The position numbers were made by a program, and so were the translations under genes. Positions 6,833 to 13,770 of a stretch of 18,890 bases of DNA are shown piece after piece. The notes beneath the pieces were generated by a model. That model searched no databases, had not been told where the DNA came from, and was given only the letters and a program-made list of their open reading frames with translations. This stretch comes from JADLGH01 sp964586675. Lineage in GTDB: Bacteria; Desulfobacterota_D; UBA1144; Nemesobacterales; UBA2774. Positions within the stretch are counted from its first letter, which is position 1; each line of letters opens with the position of its first letter. Location: NCBI GenBank assembly GCA_964586675.1, contig CAZPHQ010000039.1:1-18890 (forward strand). Reading direction: 5' to 3'.

Positions 6833-6920
6833 GCAGGCAGGATAGTGCTGTTATCACTTTTTGCGCGAATGGTGCCATAAATCTCCGGTATTGCCGCGTC
6901 GTAAAACGGACTATATCCGT

Positions 6921-8042
6921 CTAAGCCATAAGCCCTATAGTCTTCCTGAACCGCGACAGCGCAATACCGAACAGGACAGCCCCTATCGCTATTATGGCGA
7001 CGAACTGCGGCCAGACGACCGAGAACCCCGCCCCGCGGTAGAGTATAGCCTGCGCAAGCATAACGAAATGCGTATTCGGCGCAGCGAGCATGAGATACCG
7101 GGCGGCCTCCGGCATGCTCTCTCTCGGGGTCGAGCCGCCCGAGAGCATCTCCAGCGGCAGAAGCACGAGCATCAGCAAAAGGCCGAACTGGGGCATCGAG
7201 CGCGCGATAGTGCCCATGAATATCCCCATCGACGTCGTGGCGAACAATTGAGCCGCCGCCCCCGCCAGAAAGAGCAGTATAGAGCCTTGGATCGGTATGC
7301 TCAGCAGCCCCTGCACGATGACGACGAGCGAGAACGCGGAGGCCGCCAGCACCACTAACCCCATCGCCCAGACCTTGCTCGTCATTATTTCGAGCGGCGT
7401 GACAGGCATCACGAGCAGGTGCTCCACCGTCCCATGCTCTCGCTCGCGTATGAGGGCCGCGCCCGTGAGCACTATGGAGAGCATCGTCACATTATTGATA
7501 ATCTCCATTATGGCGCCGAACCACGACTTGTTCAGCTCCGGGTTAAAGCGCGCACGGAGCGTAAGCCCGACCGGCAGGGCAGCGGTGTCCTGGTAGCGCT
7601 GCGCGAAGGCGCGCACCTCGTCGTTGACGATGGTCTGTATGTAGCCGCTCCCGGTGAAGGCCTGGCTCATGCGCGTGGCGTCGACGTTAAGCTGAATCGT
7701 CGGCCGCCGCCCCGCCAGCACGTCCCGCTGAAAGTCCGGCGGAATATCGAGGGCGAATGTGTCGAGCCCGGCGTCCATCCGGGCGTCCATCTCGGCCTGG
7801 TCTATGAGCCTGGGCGGCGAAAAGAAAGGCGGATAGAAAGCGCCGATAATCCGTGACGAAAGAGGGGAGCGATCCTCGTCGACTATGGCTATGGGGGCCA
7901 TGTTAAGCGTCTCTGGCATCGCCGTCGCCGAGGTGTAGATTGAAAAGCTGAAAGCGAATACGATCAGCACCATCATTATGGGGTCGCGGGCGAGGCTCCG
8001 GAGCTCCTTGACTCCCAGGTTGAATATGTTGGAAGCTCGCAC
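6921..8042 (-). CDS. yhhJ: ABC-2 type permease, YhhJ-like exporter subunit
   Basis: A 373-residue inner-membrane ABC-2 permease, the same size as E. coli YhhJ. A first membrane helix at about residues 20-42 is followed by a large periplasmic domain (about 45-180) with the conserved opening APIAIVDEDRSPLSSRI. Five or more hydrophobic helices fill the C-terminal half, including the IREREHGTVEHLLVMP motif typical of ABC-2 permeases. The start is GTG; AGGAG lies nine bases upstream inside the end of the preceding gene, and only three bases separate it from that gene's stop. It is the last gene of a hlyD/rbbA-like/yhhJ operon and should pair with the permease half of the fusion protein to form the channel. 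Substrate unknown. Confidence 0.92.
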   Translation of the reverse strand: MRASNIFNLGVKELRSLARDPIMMVLIVFAFSFSIYTSATAMPETLNMAPIAIVDEDRSPLSSRIIGAFYPPFFSPPRLIDQAEMDARMDAGLDTFALDIPPDFQRDVLAGRRPTIQLNVDATRMSQAFTGSGYIQTIVNDEVRAFAQRYQDTAALPVGLTLRARFNPELNKSWFGAIMEIINNVTMLSIVLTGAALIREREHGTVEHLLVMPVTPLEIMTSKVWAMGLVVLAASAFSLVVIVQGLLSIPIQGSILLFLAGAAAQLFATTSMGIFMGTIARSMPQFGLLLMLVLLPLEMLSGGSTPRESMPEAARYLMLAAPNTHFVMLAQAILYRGAGFSVVWPQFVAIIAIGAVLFGIALSRFRKTIGLMA

Positions 8043-8045
8043 GGG

Positions 8046-10838
8046 TCAGGTCTCCTGTTTCCTGAGCAATGCCGCGCACAGCCCGAGCAGTATCGGCACG
8101 GCGAGCACGAGCGGAACGAACGAGCCCAGGAGATTGTGGAAGCCGAGGGCCTTTGAGAACGCGCCCTGCGAAATGATAAGAAAATGCGTGGTCGGATAGA
8201 TCTCTCCGATGACCCTGCCGGCGCCCTGGAGGGAAGACACCGGGTCGATCAGCCCCGAAAAGCTCACCGCCGGGAGCATCGTGAGCACCGCAGTGCCGAA
8301 AATGGCGGCGATCTGGCTCTTCATGAAGCTCGAGATCAAAAGCCCGAGGCCCGTGGCCGCGCTGACGTATAGCAGGGCAGCCAGGGTCAGGGCGAAGAAG
8401 CTCCCCTTCATCGGCACGCTGAAGACGGTGACGGCGAGGAAGGTAAGCATGAAGAAGCTCGCCATGGACAGCATCAGATAAGGGAGTTGCTTACCCAGGA
8501 GAAACTCCAGCCGCGTCGTCGGCGTAACGTAGAAATTGATTATGGAGCCGAGCTCCTTTTCCCGCACCACGCTCAGCGCGGCGAGCATGGCCGGTATCAT
8601 CATGAGCAAAACGGGTATGACGGCCGGCACCATTGCGACAAGACTTTTGACGTCGGGATTATAGCGAAAGCGGGTCTCGATGTTTATCAGCCCGGCCGCC
8701 TCATCCCCGCGCCCGAGCTCGCGCGCCTTCGTGGCCAGCCACTGGGCGTGCATCCCCTGCACGTAGCCGCGGACGGTCTCCGCGCGCGTTGGCATCGCGC
8801 CGTCTATCCAGGCCCCGACCTCTACAGGCCTTCCGCGTGCGATGTCGCGCGCGAAACCCGGAGGGATCTCTATAGCCAGGCTCAGCTTCCCCGAGCGCAT
8901 ACGTCGGTCGAGGTCGGCGTAATCGGTTATCGGCGACTGCTCGATAAAGTAGCGGGAGCCCGCGAGGTTGAGCGTGTAATCGCGGCTCGTAACGGTCTGA
9001 TCCCTGTCCAGGACCGCGAACGTGAGGTCCTCGACGTCCATGCTGATCCCGTATCCCATTACGAACAGCAGTATCACGCTCCCGAGCAGGGCGAGCGTAA
9101 GGCGGATAGGGTCGCGCTGCAGCTCCAGCGCCTCCCGCCGCGCGTAGCTTAGCATGCGGTGGGGGTCGAAAAAGCGCCTTAATCCGTCCGTATCGGCAGC
9201 CGGCGGCTCGTGATCCCGCCCGGAAAGCATTCCGGCCAGCTCGTCCGACCCGTCCGGCGCTTTTACAGCATCTTTCCCGGCCGAGTCCTCTTCGAGGTAT
9301 TTGATAAACGCCTCCTCGATGGTATTCGTGCCGCTCCTCTTTACCACCCCGTCCGGGGTGTCGGCGACCAGCACACGCCCGGCGTGCATGAGCGAGATAC
9401 GATCACACCGCCCGGCCTCGTTCATGAAGTGGGTCGATATGAATATAGTCACGCCGCCCTCCCGCGAGAGATTGACCAGTATGCGCCAGAAACCGTCCCG
9501 CGCTACGGGATCGACCCCCGACGTGGGCTCGTCGAGTATGAGCATCTCGGGCCTGTGGACCATGGCCACCGCGAGCGAAAGGCGCTGACGGTGTCCGAGC
9601 GACATGGCATCGGGCAGCACATCCTCCGTCCCTTTAAGGCCGAAGCGCTCTATCATCTCCCGAACGCGCCCGGGTATCTCCCCTGCGGGCACCTGGAACA
9701 GCCGCGCGTGGAGCTCGAGGTTCTGCCTTACCGTCAGCTCCGTATAAAGCGAGAAGAACTGCGACATGTATCCCACGCGCCGCCGCGTCGCGATGTCGTC
9801 CGCATTCACCTCCTTTCCGAAGAGCCACGCCCGCCCCTCTGTCGGCGGCAGGAGTCCCGTAAGCATCTTCATCGTCGTTGTTTTGCCGCAGCCGTTCGAT
9901 CCGAGAAAGCCGAAAATTTCCCCCCGGCTTATGCGGAAGCTCACGTGATCGACAGCCGTGAAATCGCCGAAGCGCTTCGTCAGGCCCTCGGCCTCGATAG
10001 CGATTTCACCGTCGGCCTCGGCTGTACGAGGCGGGATCTCGACCTTCCTATAGTCCCGGCGCTTCTCTTCCGGGAGGAGAGAAATGAAGGCCTCTTCGAG
10101 TGACCCCGTTCCGGTGCGGGCCAGCAGCTCCTCCGGCGTCCCGCCGGCGAGCACCTTTCCCGCGTCCATGGCGGCCAGCCAGTCCCACCGCGCCGCCTCT
10201 TCCATGTAGGCCGTGGCCACGATTACGCTCATCCCCGGCCTCGCCGCGCGTATGCTGTCTATGAGCTCCCAGAACTGCCGCCGTGAAAGGGGGTCGACCC
10301 CGGTAGTAGGCTCGTCGAGTATCATGAGGTCCGGGTCGTGGATAAGGGCGCAGCAGAGGCCGAGCTTCTGCTTCATGCCGCCCGAGAGCTTGCCGGCGGG
10401 CCTGTCCAGAAAATCCCCGAGTCCCGTAGCCCTCGTCAAAACCTCGATGCGGTGAAGACGCTCGGCGTCACCGCCCCCGAACAGGCGGCCGAAAAAGTCG
10501 ATATTCTCGAATACCGAGAGGGTCGGATATAAATTCCTGCCCAGGCCCTGCGGCATGTAGGCGATGCGTCCGCGTACCTCGCTCCGGTGACGGGCGTCGG
10601 CCATGTCGCCGCCGAGGACCTCTACTTTTCCCGTCTGAATCGCGCGAGCGCCAGCGATGAGTGACAGGAGGCTGGATTTGCCAACCCCGTCGGGGCCTAT
10701 AAGCCCCACCATGCACCCGCCCGGGAGATCGAGCGTGACGCCGTCAAGCGCCTGCACCTTTCCGTAGCGGAGGCCGACGTCCCGTAGCCTGACGACTGGC
10801 GGAGTCCGGGCGTCTTTCGTGCCGGTAGGGTCGCTCAT
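8046..10838 (-). CDS. RbbA-like double ABC ATPase fused to an ABC-2 permease
   Basis: The product has two ATPase domains followed by a membrane permease domain, as in E. coli RbbA/YhiH. I choose the ATG at 10838 because it forms an ATGA overlap with the upstream stop; an ATG at 10871 would add 11 residues but has no ribosome site. From the chosen start: Walker A GPDGVGKSS (48-56), signature LSGGMKQ (151-157), Walker B LMILDEP (171-177); then GSNGCGKTT (313-321), a degenerate signature SLGHRQR, MLILDEP (432-438) and STHFMNEA. The first domain reads ATAYMEEA where the H-loop histidine is expected. The C-terminal half has a membrane helix, a periplasmic domain starting FAVLDRDQT, and five hydrophobic helices. 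Substrate export with its HlyD partner is the likely role. The ribosome-associated role reported for RbbA cannot be judged here. Confidence 0.93.
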   Translation of the reverse strand: MSDPTGTKDARTPPVVRLRDVGLRYGKVQALDGVTLDLPGGCMVGLIGPDGVGKSSLLSLIAGARAIQTGKVEVLGGDMADARHRSEVRGRIAYMPQGLGRNLYPTLSVFENIDFFGRLFGGGDAERLHRIEVLTRATGLGDFLDRPAGKLSGGMKQKLGLCCALIHDPDLMILDEPTTGVDPLSRRQFWELIDSIRAARPGMSVIVATAYMEEAARWDWLAAMDAGKVLAGGTPEELLARTGTGSLEEAFISLLPEEKRRDYRKVEIPPRTAEADGEIAIEAEGLTKRFGDFTAVDHVSFRISRGEIFGFLGSNGCGKTTTMKMLTGLLPPTEGRAWLFGKEVNADDIATRRRVGYMSQFFSLYTELTVRQNLELHARLFQVPAGEIPGRVREMIERFGLKGTEDVLPDAMSLGHRQRLSLAVAMVHRPEMLILDEPTSGVDPVARDGFWRILVNLSREGGVTIFISTHFMNEAGRCDRISLMHAGRVLVADTPDGVVKRSGTNTIEEAFIKYLEEDSAGKDAVKAPDGSDELAGMLSGRDHEPPAADTDGLRRFFDPHRMLSYARREALELQRDPIRLTLALLGSVILLFVMGYGISMDVEDLTFAVLDRDQTVTSRDYTLNLAGSRYFIEQSPITDYADLDRRMRSGKLSLAIEIPPGFARDIARGRPVEVGAWIDGAMPTRAETVRGYVQGMHAQWLATKARELGRGDEAAGLINIETRFRYNPDVKSLVAMVPAVIPVLLMMIPAMLAALSVVREKELGSIINFYVTPTTRLEFLLGKQLPYLMLSMASFFMLTFLAVTVFSVPMKGSFFALTLAALLYVSAATGLGLLISSFMKSQIAAIFGTAVLTMLPAVSFSGLIDPVSSLQGAGRVIGEIYPTTHFLIISQGAFSKALGFHNLLGSFVPLVLAVPILLGLCAALLRKQET

Positions 10839-11908
10839 TGGGGCAGGCGCACCTCCAGCCGGGCCGGCCATTCGGCATTCGGGTCGAGCCTGACATACGC
10901 CATGCCGGGGAGGCCGGTCTTGACGTCCTCTATGTGCTTTCTGAGGAGCTCCGGGGGGATCTTCGCCTTCAGCCTGAACATAAGCTTCTGCCGCTCTTCG
11001 GCCGTCTCGACGGATTTGGGCGTGAACTGCGCGACGTCGGCGACGAAGGAGATCTTGGCCGGGATGACGTACTGCGGGGCGGCGTCGAGTATGATGCGCG
11101 CCTCCGCGCCGAGCTTGACGCGGCCCGCGTCCTCCGTCGGGAGAAAGAAGGTCATGTAAACGTCGCTGAGATCGACGAGGTTCAGCACAGCGCCGCCCGC
11201 GTTGAGCACCTCGCCCGGCTGGGCGACCCTGTACTGTACGCGGCCGTCTCGCGGCGAGCGGAGGGCGCTGTCGTCTATATCGGCCTTTATGCGCTGTATG
11301 GTGGCGCGCATGCCCTCGGTCTCGGACTGCGACGCGATTATCTGCGAGCGTGCCGAGCTTCTGGCGGCATCCGCCGCCGCTACCTGCGCCTGCGCGGCGC
11401 TCACGGCAGCCTTTGCCCTCTGGAGATCCGCGCGGTCGTCGTCGAGCTTCTGGGCGGGGACTATCCCCCTCTCGGCGAGCGCTTCCGTGCGCGCCAGGCG
11501 TTTCTGTGCGGCGTCGAGCTCGGCCTTCCGCTGTGCGACGACGGCCTCCGCCGTGGATTTCTCCGCCGTCCTCTGTGCCGCCTGGTTCTGTGCGGTTTCG
11601 ATACCGGTGAGTGCCCGCTCCAGCTGCGCTTCGGCCTCACGGAGCTGCGCTTCGAGGACGGCGGTGTCCATCACCGCCAGAACCTCCCCGGCCGTGACGA
11701 AATCGCCCTCGTTGACCATGATGTCCTTGATCCGGCCCGACATCTTGGCGGCGACATTTATCTCCGTCGCCTCTATACGGCCGTTACTGCCGGCGAATCC
11801 CTCCGGCAGCCCGTCCGGCCTCAGGGTTTTCCAGGCGTAGAAGGCGATGACGCCGGCAATTATAATGAGAGCGATCCGCAGCAGCCAAGTCCTGGTCAAT
11901 TTGGTCAT
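10835..11908 (-). CDS. HlyD-family periplasmic adaptor, YhiI-like
   Basis: A 357-residue membrane-fusion protein that links an inner-membrane exporter to an outer-membrane channel. An uncleaved N-terminal membrane anchor (about residues 9-25) is followed by the first half of a lipoyl domain (EATEINVAAKMSGRIKDIMV). A long alanine/glutamine-rich coiled coil spans about 85-215, then comes the second lipoyl half (LRSPRDGRVQYRVAQPGEV) and a beta-barrel region. A TGLPGMAYVRLDP block near the end is typical of YhiI relatives, and length matches E. coli YhiI closely. AAGGG lies eight bases before the ATG. It is the first gene of the exporter operon and overlaps the next by four bases (ATGA). No outer-membrane channel gene is in the window, so a shared TolC-like protein is inferred. 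Confidence 0.92.
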   Translation of the reverse strand: MTKLTRTWLLRIALIIIAGVIAFYAWKTLRPDGLPEGFAGSNGRIEATEINVAAKMSGRIKDIMVNEGDFVTAGEVLAVMDTAVLEAQLREAEAQLERALTGIETAQNQAAQRTAEKSTAEAVVAQRKAELDAAQKRLARTEALAERGIVPAQKLDDDRADLQRAKAAVSAAQAQVAAADAARSSARSQIIASQSETEGMRATIQRIKADIDDSALRSPRDGRVQYRVAQPGEVLNAGGAVLNLVDLSDVYMTFFLPTEDAGRVKLGAEARIILDAAPQYVIPAKISFVADVAQFTPKSVETAEERQKLMFRLKAKIPPELLRKHIEDVKTGLPGMAYVRLDPNAEWPARLEVRLPQ

Positions 11909-12017
11909 GGTTCCACCCTTAGATTAATCCGATGCAGCGGGCATAGGCGACCTCATCAGTGTACCAGCGTAAAGGGATAGCCGAAACGCCGGTTATCCGT
12001 GCGGTAAATTTCCCCTA

Positions 12018-12033
12018 CCCCTTGGAGAAGGGG
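12018..12033. repeat. C-rich/G-rich hairpin repeat beside composite copy B
   Basis: CCCCTT (12018-12023) pairs with AAGGGG (12028-12033) around GGAG, and a GGGCTAGGGG tail leads straight into composite repeat copy B. It resembles the hairpin at 3809-3833 but sits on the opposite side of its composite unit. Confidence 0.6.
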
Positions 12034-12047
12034 GAGGGCTAGGGGTG

Positions 12048-12096
12048 GCGGACAGCGTCCGCATGCAACCGGTATAGCCAGAGCTGTGCGATTACA
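12048..12096. repeat. Composite repeat copy B (GCGGACAGCGTC...GTGCGATTAC)
   Basis: This is the second copy of the unit at 3751-3800. The left end (12 bases) and right end (10 bases) are identical and ATAGCC is conserved centrally. The spacers differ, although their lengths are within one or two bases. Confidence 0.7.
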
Positions 12097-12157
12097 ATTT
12101 TTCGTGCGTTTGCTACAATGAATCACCGGTCTCGCATCGTTGTAAAACAAGCAACGT

Positions 12158-12185
12158 GTCATTGCGAGCGTAGCGAAGCAATCTG
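12158..12185. repeat. GTCATTGCGAGCG...GCGAAGCAATCTG repeat
   Basis: A compact copy of the GTCATTGCGAG family, with ATTGC and GCAAT arms. Related to 407-446 and 16638-16676 but with a shorter core (AGCGTAGCGAA). Confidence 0.75.
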
Positions 12186-12298
12186 GTTTTATTAAGTAGT
12201 CATCCTGCCTGTCTGGAGGCTTGTCCGACGTAGCCTTCTTGTCGATCGAAGCCTTGGCGGAGTCCGAGGCGAAGTCGGAGGGCTCGCGAAGCCGGAAA

Positions 12299-12327
12299 CT
12301 ACGATTTCGAGCAAGCGAGGAATCGAG
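12299..12327. repeat. CTACGATTTCGAGCAAGCGAGGAATC repeat
   Basis: A second copy of the unit at 3871-3900, with A for G in the core. It follows a degenerate CGAAGTCGG-rich tract and is not accompanied here by the CATTCCCGAATGC hairpin. Confidence 0.6.
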
Positions 12328-12344
12328 TGCCCTTGGCCGATTCT

Positions 12345-12400
12345 CCGAAAGCTCATCCCTTACTGCTCTGGAGCATTAGCTTTCGGCTTTCTTTTTTCTT
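12345..12400 (+). terminator. Orphan rho-independent terminator-like structure
   Basis: CCGAAAGCT (12345-12353) pairs perfectly with AGCTTTCGG (12378-12386). Inside, TGCT (12364-12367) and AGCA (12372-12375) form a second small stem. CTTTCTTTTTTC follows. It is oriented on the plus strand, but no plus-strand gene lies upstream before kup, which is over 5 kb away. Confidence 0.6.
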
Positions 12401-12401
12401 T

Positions 12402-12425
12402 CCCTCTCCCCACCGGGGGAGAGGG
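12402..12425. repeat. CCCTCTCCCC...GGGGAGAGGG hairpin repeat
   Basis: A perfect ten-base-pair stem (12402-12411 with 12416-12425) closes on ACCG and is followed by a GGGTGAGGGGG tail. It is a classic form of the C-rich/G-rich intergenic repeat seen in many bacterial genomes. Confidence 0.75.
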
Positions 12426-12534
12426 ATAAAGGGTGAGGGGGATAAATCAGCTCAATCCGCTCGACAAGCCACTTGTCTCGTTTCTAATTACATAAGGGTT
12501 CATGAAAGTTTATGTTTTTCGCTTTCATTTTTAA

Positions 12535-12557
12535 TCCCTCCTTAGGAAAAGGAGGGA
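12535..12557. repeat. TCCCTCCTT...AAGGAGGGA hairpin repeat
   Basis: A nine-base-pair stem (12535-12543 with 12549-12557) with loop AGGAA. Loop and stem are close to those at 16694-16712 and 3809-3833. Confidence 0.7.
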
Positions 12558-12727
12558 TGGGGGGATTTAGTTTTAGTTCTCTTTACTGTTTTAGCCCGCG
12601 ACAGAATCACAGCTTCCTTTTGCTGGAAGAATGCTTCCGAGAAGTCGCTCTGATTATAGTTAACATAAGATACATTATCGGACATTTTTGTTTTTGTGTT
12701 CTGGATCATCCCGATTCGCTTTCTTAA

Positions 12728-12824
12728 TTCCGCTATTGCTCAAGCCCCCATTTCCTTTTCGTTTTATTCTTTAAAGGATTTGGGGTGCAAAGCAGAAAAA
12801 GAAAAACATTTTGCAATAGCGGAA
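12728..12824. repeat. Nested inverted repeat immediately upstream of nfo
   Basis: TTCCGCTATTGC (12728-12739) and GCAATAGCGGAA (12813-12824) are perfect 12-base inverted repeats. Between them, CCCCA (12746-12750) pairs with TGGGG (12781-12785) and TCCTTT (12753-12758) with AAAGGA (12773-12778), separated by a symmetric TT/TT internal loop. The whole 97-base fold ends 49 bases before the nfo start codon. Confidence 0.7.
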
Positions 12825-12873
12825 ATAGAATCCCTCTCCACGATTCTTTCAAATCCGGTAAATTACTACCTCT

Positions 12874-13707
12874 ATGAAGTTCGGCTGTCACGTCTCCATC
12901 GCGGGCGGCATCGACAAGGCCCCAGAGAGCGCCCACGCCCTCGGCTGCGAATGCTTCCAGATATTCTCCCGCTCCCCGCGCGGCGGGAAGCCCCCGGCGT
13001 TGACAGACTCCCTCGTCGCTTCTTTCAAGAGCTCCTGCGTGTCATTCGGACTCTCGGATTGTTTCATCCATACCCCATACTACATCAACCTCGCATCCGA
13101 AACCCCGGCGCTCCGGGAATCTTCGATCCGAATAATAAGAGAGGAGCTCGAGCGGGGGACTATCATCGGCGCTAAATATGTAATGACGCATCTAGGGAGC
13201 TCGAAAGGCATCGAGCGCTCCGTAGCCGTCGGACGTGTAGTAGAAGGCGTGGCCGCGATTCTCGAGGCCTCGGACGACCTCACAACGGAGCTCCTCCTAG
13301 AAAACACGGCCGGCCAGGGCGAAACCATAGGCGACTCGTTTCCAGAGCTCGCCCGTATCATAAACGAAATCAAGAACCCCCGGCTCGGCGTCTGTCTCGA
13401 CACCGCCCACCTCCTGGCCTCGGGCTACGACATACGAACCCCGGCGGCCGTCAATAAAACACTCGACGAGTTCTCCTCCGTCATAGACCCCGCCCGCATA
13501 AAGCTCCTCCACGGGAACGATTCCAAGATACCGCTCGGCGAGAAGAAAGACCGTCACGAGCACATCGGCGAAGGCAAAATAGGAACTGAAGGCTTTAAGG
13601 CCATCGTAAATCATCCCCTCCTTAAAAACCTCGATATGATAGTCGAGATACCGCCCGAGGAAGTTGAAAAGGATATCGAGCTTCTGAAGAGCCTCCGCAA
13701 GAAATAA
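12874..13707 (+). CDS. nfo: Deoxyribonuclease IV (AP endonuclease, Nfo family)
   Basis: Endonuclease IV cuts DNA 5' to abasic sites in base excision repair, using three zinc ions in a TIM barrel. The product is 277 residues, normal for the family. All nine metal ligands of the E. coli enzyme have counterparts: His66, His106, Glu143, Asp176, His179, His213, Asp226, His228 and Glu258. They lie in HTPYYINLASE, THLGSS, LLLENTAG, CLDTAHLLASGYD, HGNDSK, DRHEHIG and VEIPP. The ATG directly precedes the expected first strand (KFGCHVSIAGG), so the start is secure although no Shine-Dalgarno sequence is visible. An unusual nested inverted repeat lies just upstream. A HerA-like ATPase gene follows after 63 bases on the same strand, suggesting co-transcription. 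Confidence 0.97.
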   Translation: MKFGCHVSIAGGIDKAPESAHALGCECFQIFSRSPRGGKPPALTDSLVASFKSSCVSFGLSDCFIHTPYYINLASETPALRESSIRIIREELERGTIIGAKYVMTHLGSSKGIERSVAVGRVVEGVAAILEASDDLTTELLLENTAGQGETIGDSFPELARIINEIKNPRLGVCLDTAHLLASGYDIRTPAAVNKTLDEFSSVIDPARIKLLHGNDSKIPLGEKKDRHEHIGEGKIGTEGFKAIVNHPLLKNLDMIVEIPPEEVEKDIELLKSLRKK

Positions 13708-13770
13708 CCGGCTTCGGCAAGCGTCCAGACCTTCCTTTACAATCCCCTGCGGAGGAGTAATCATAGATAC

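Larger units (their letters stand above)
11909..12873. other. 965-base intergenic region with repeats, an orphan terminator and an inverted repeat
   Basis: This gap separates the divergent exporter operon and nfo. It contains a C-rich hairpin (12018-12033), composite repeat copy B (12048-12096), a GTCATTGCGAG repeat (12158-12185), a CGTAGCC/CGAAGTCGG tract (about 12200-12298), a TTTCGAGCAAGCGA repeat (12299-12327), a terminator-like hairpin (12345-12400), two further C-rich hairpins (12402-12425, 12535-12557) and a nested inverted repeat before nfo (12728-12824). A possible loose fold lies at 12598-12648 (GCGAC with GTCGC). I see no credible coding frame and no convincing promoter for the exporter operon. 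Confidence 0.75.

Noticed and set aside
8487..11980. Long plus-strand frames (221, 297, 380 and 212 residues) opposite the exporter operon
   Set aside because: Arg-, Gly- and His-rich translations with no domain, produced by GC-rich coding DNA on the other strand. The minus-strand genes have full family motifs.
12327..12727. Frames of about 70 residues in the gap upstream of nfo
   Set aside because: They read through C-rich hairpin repeats and a terminator-like structure. Low-complexity Ser/Phe/Pro translations without ribosome sites.
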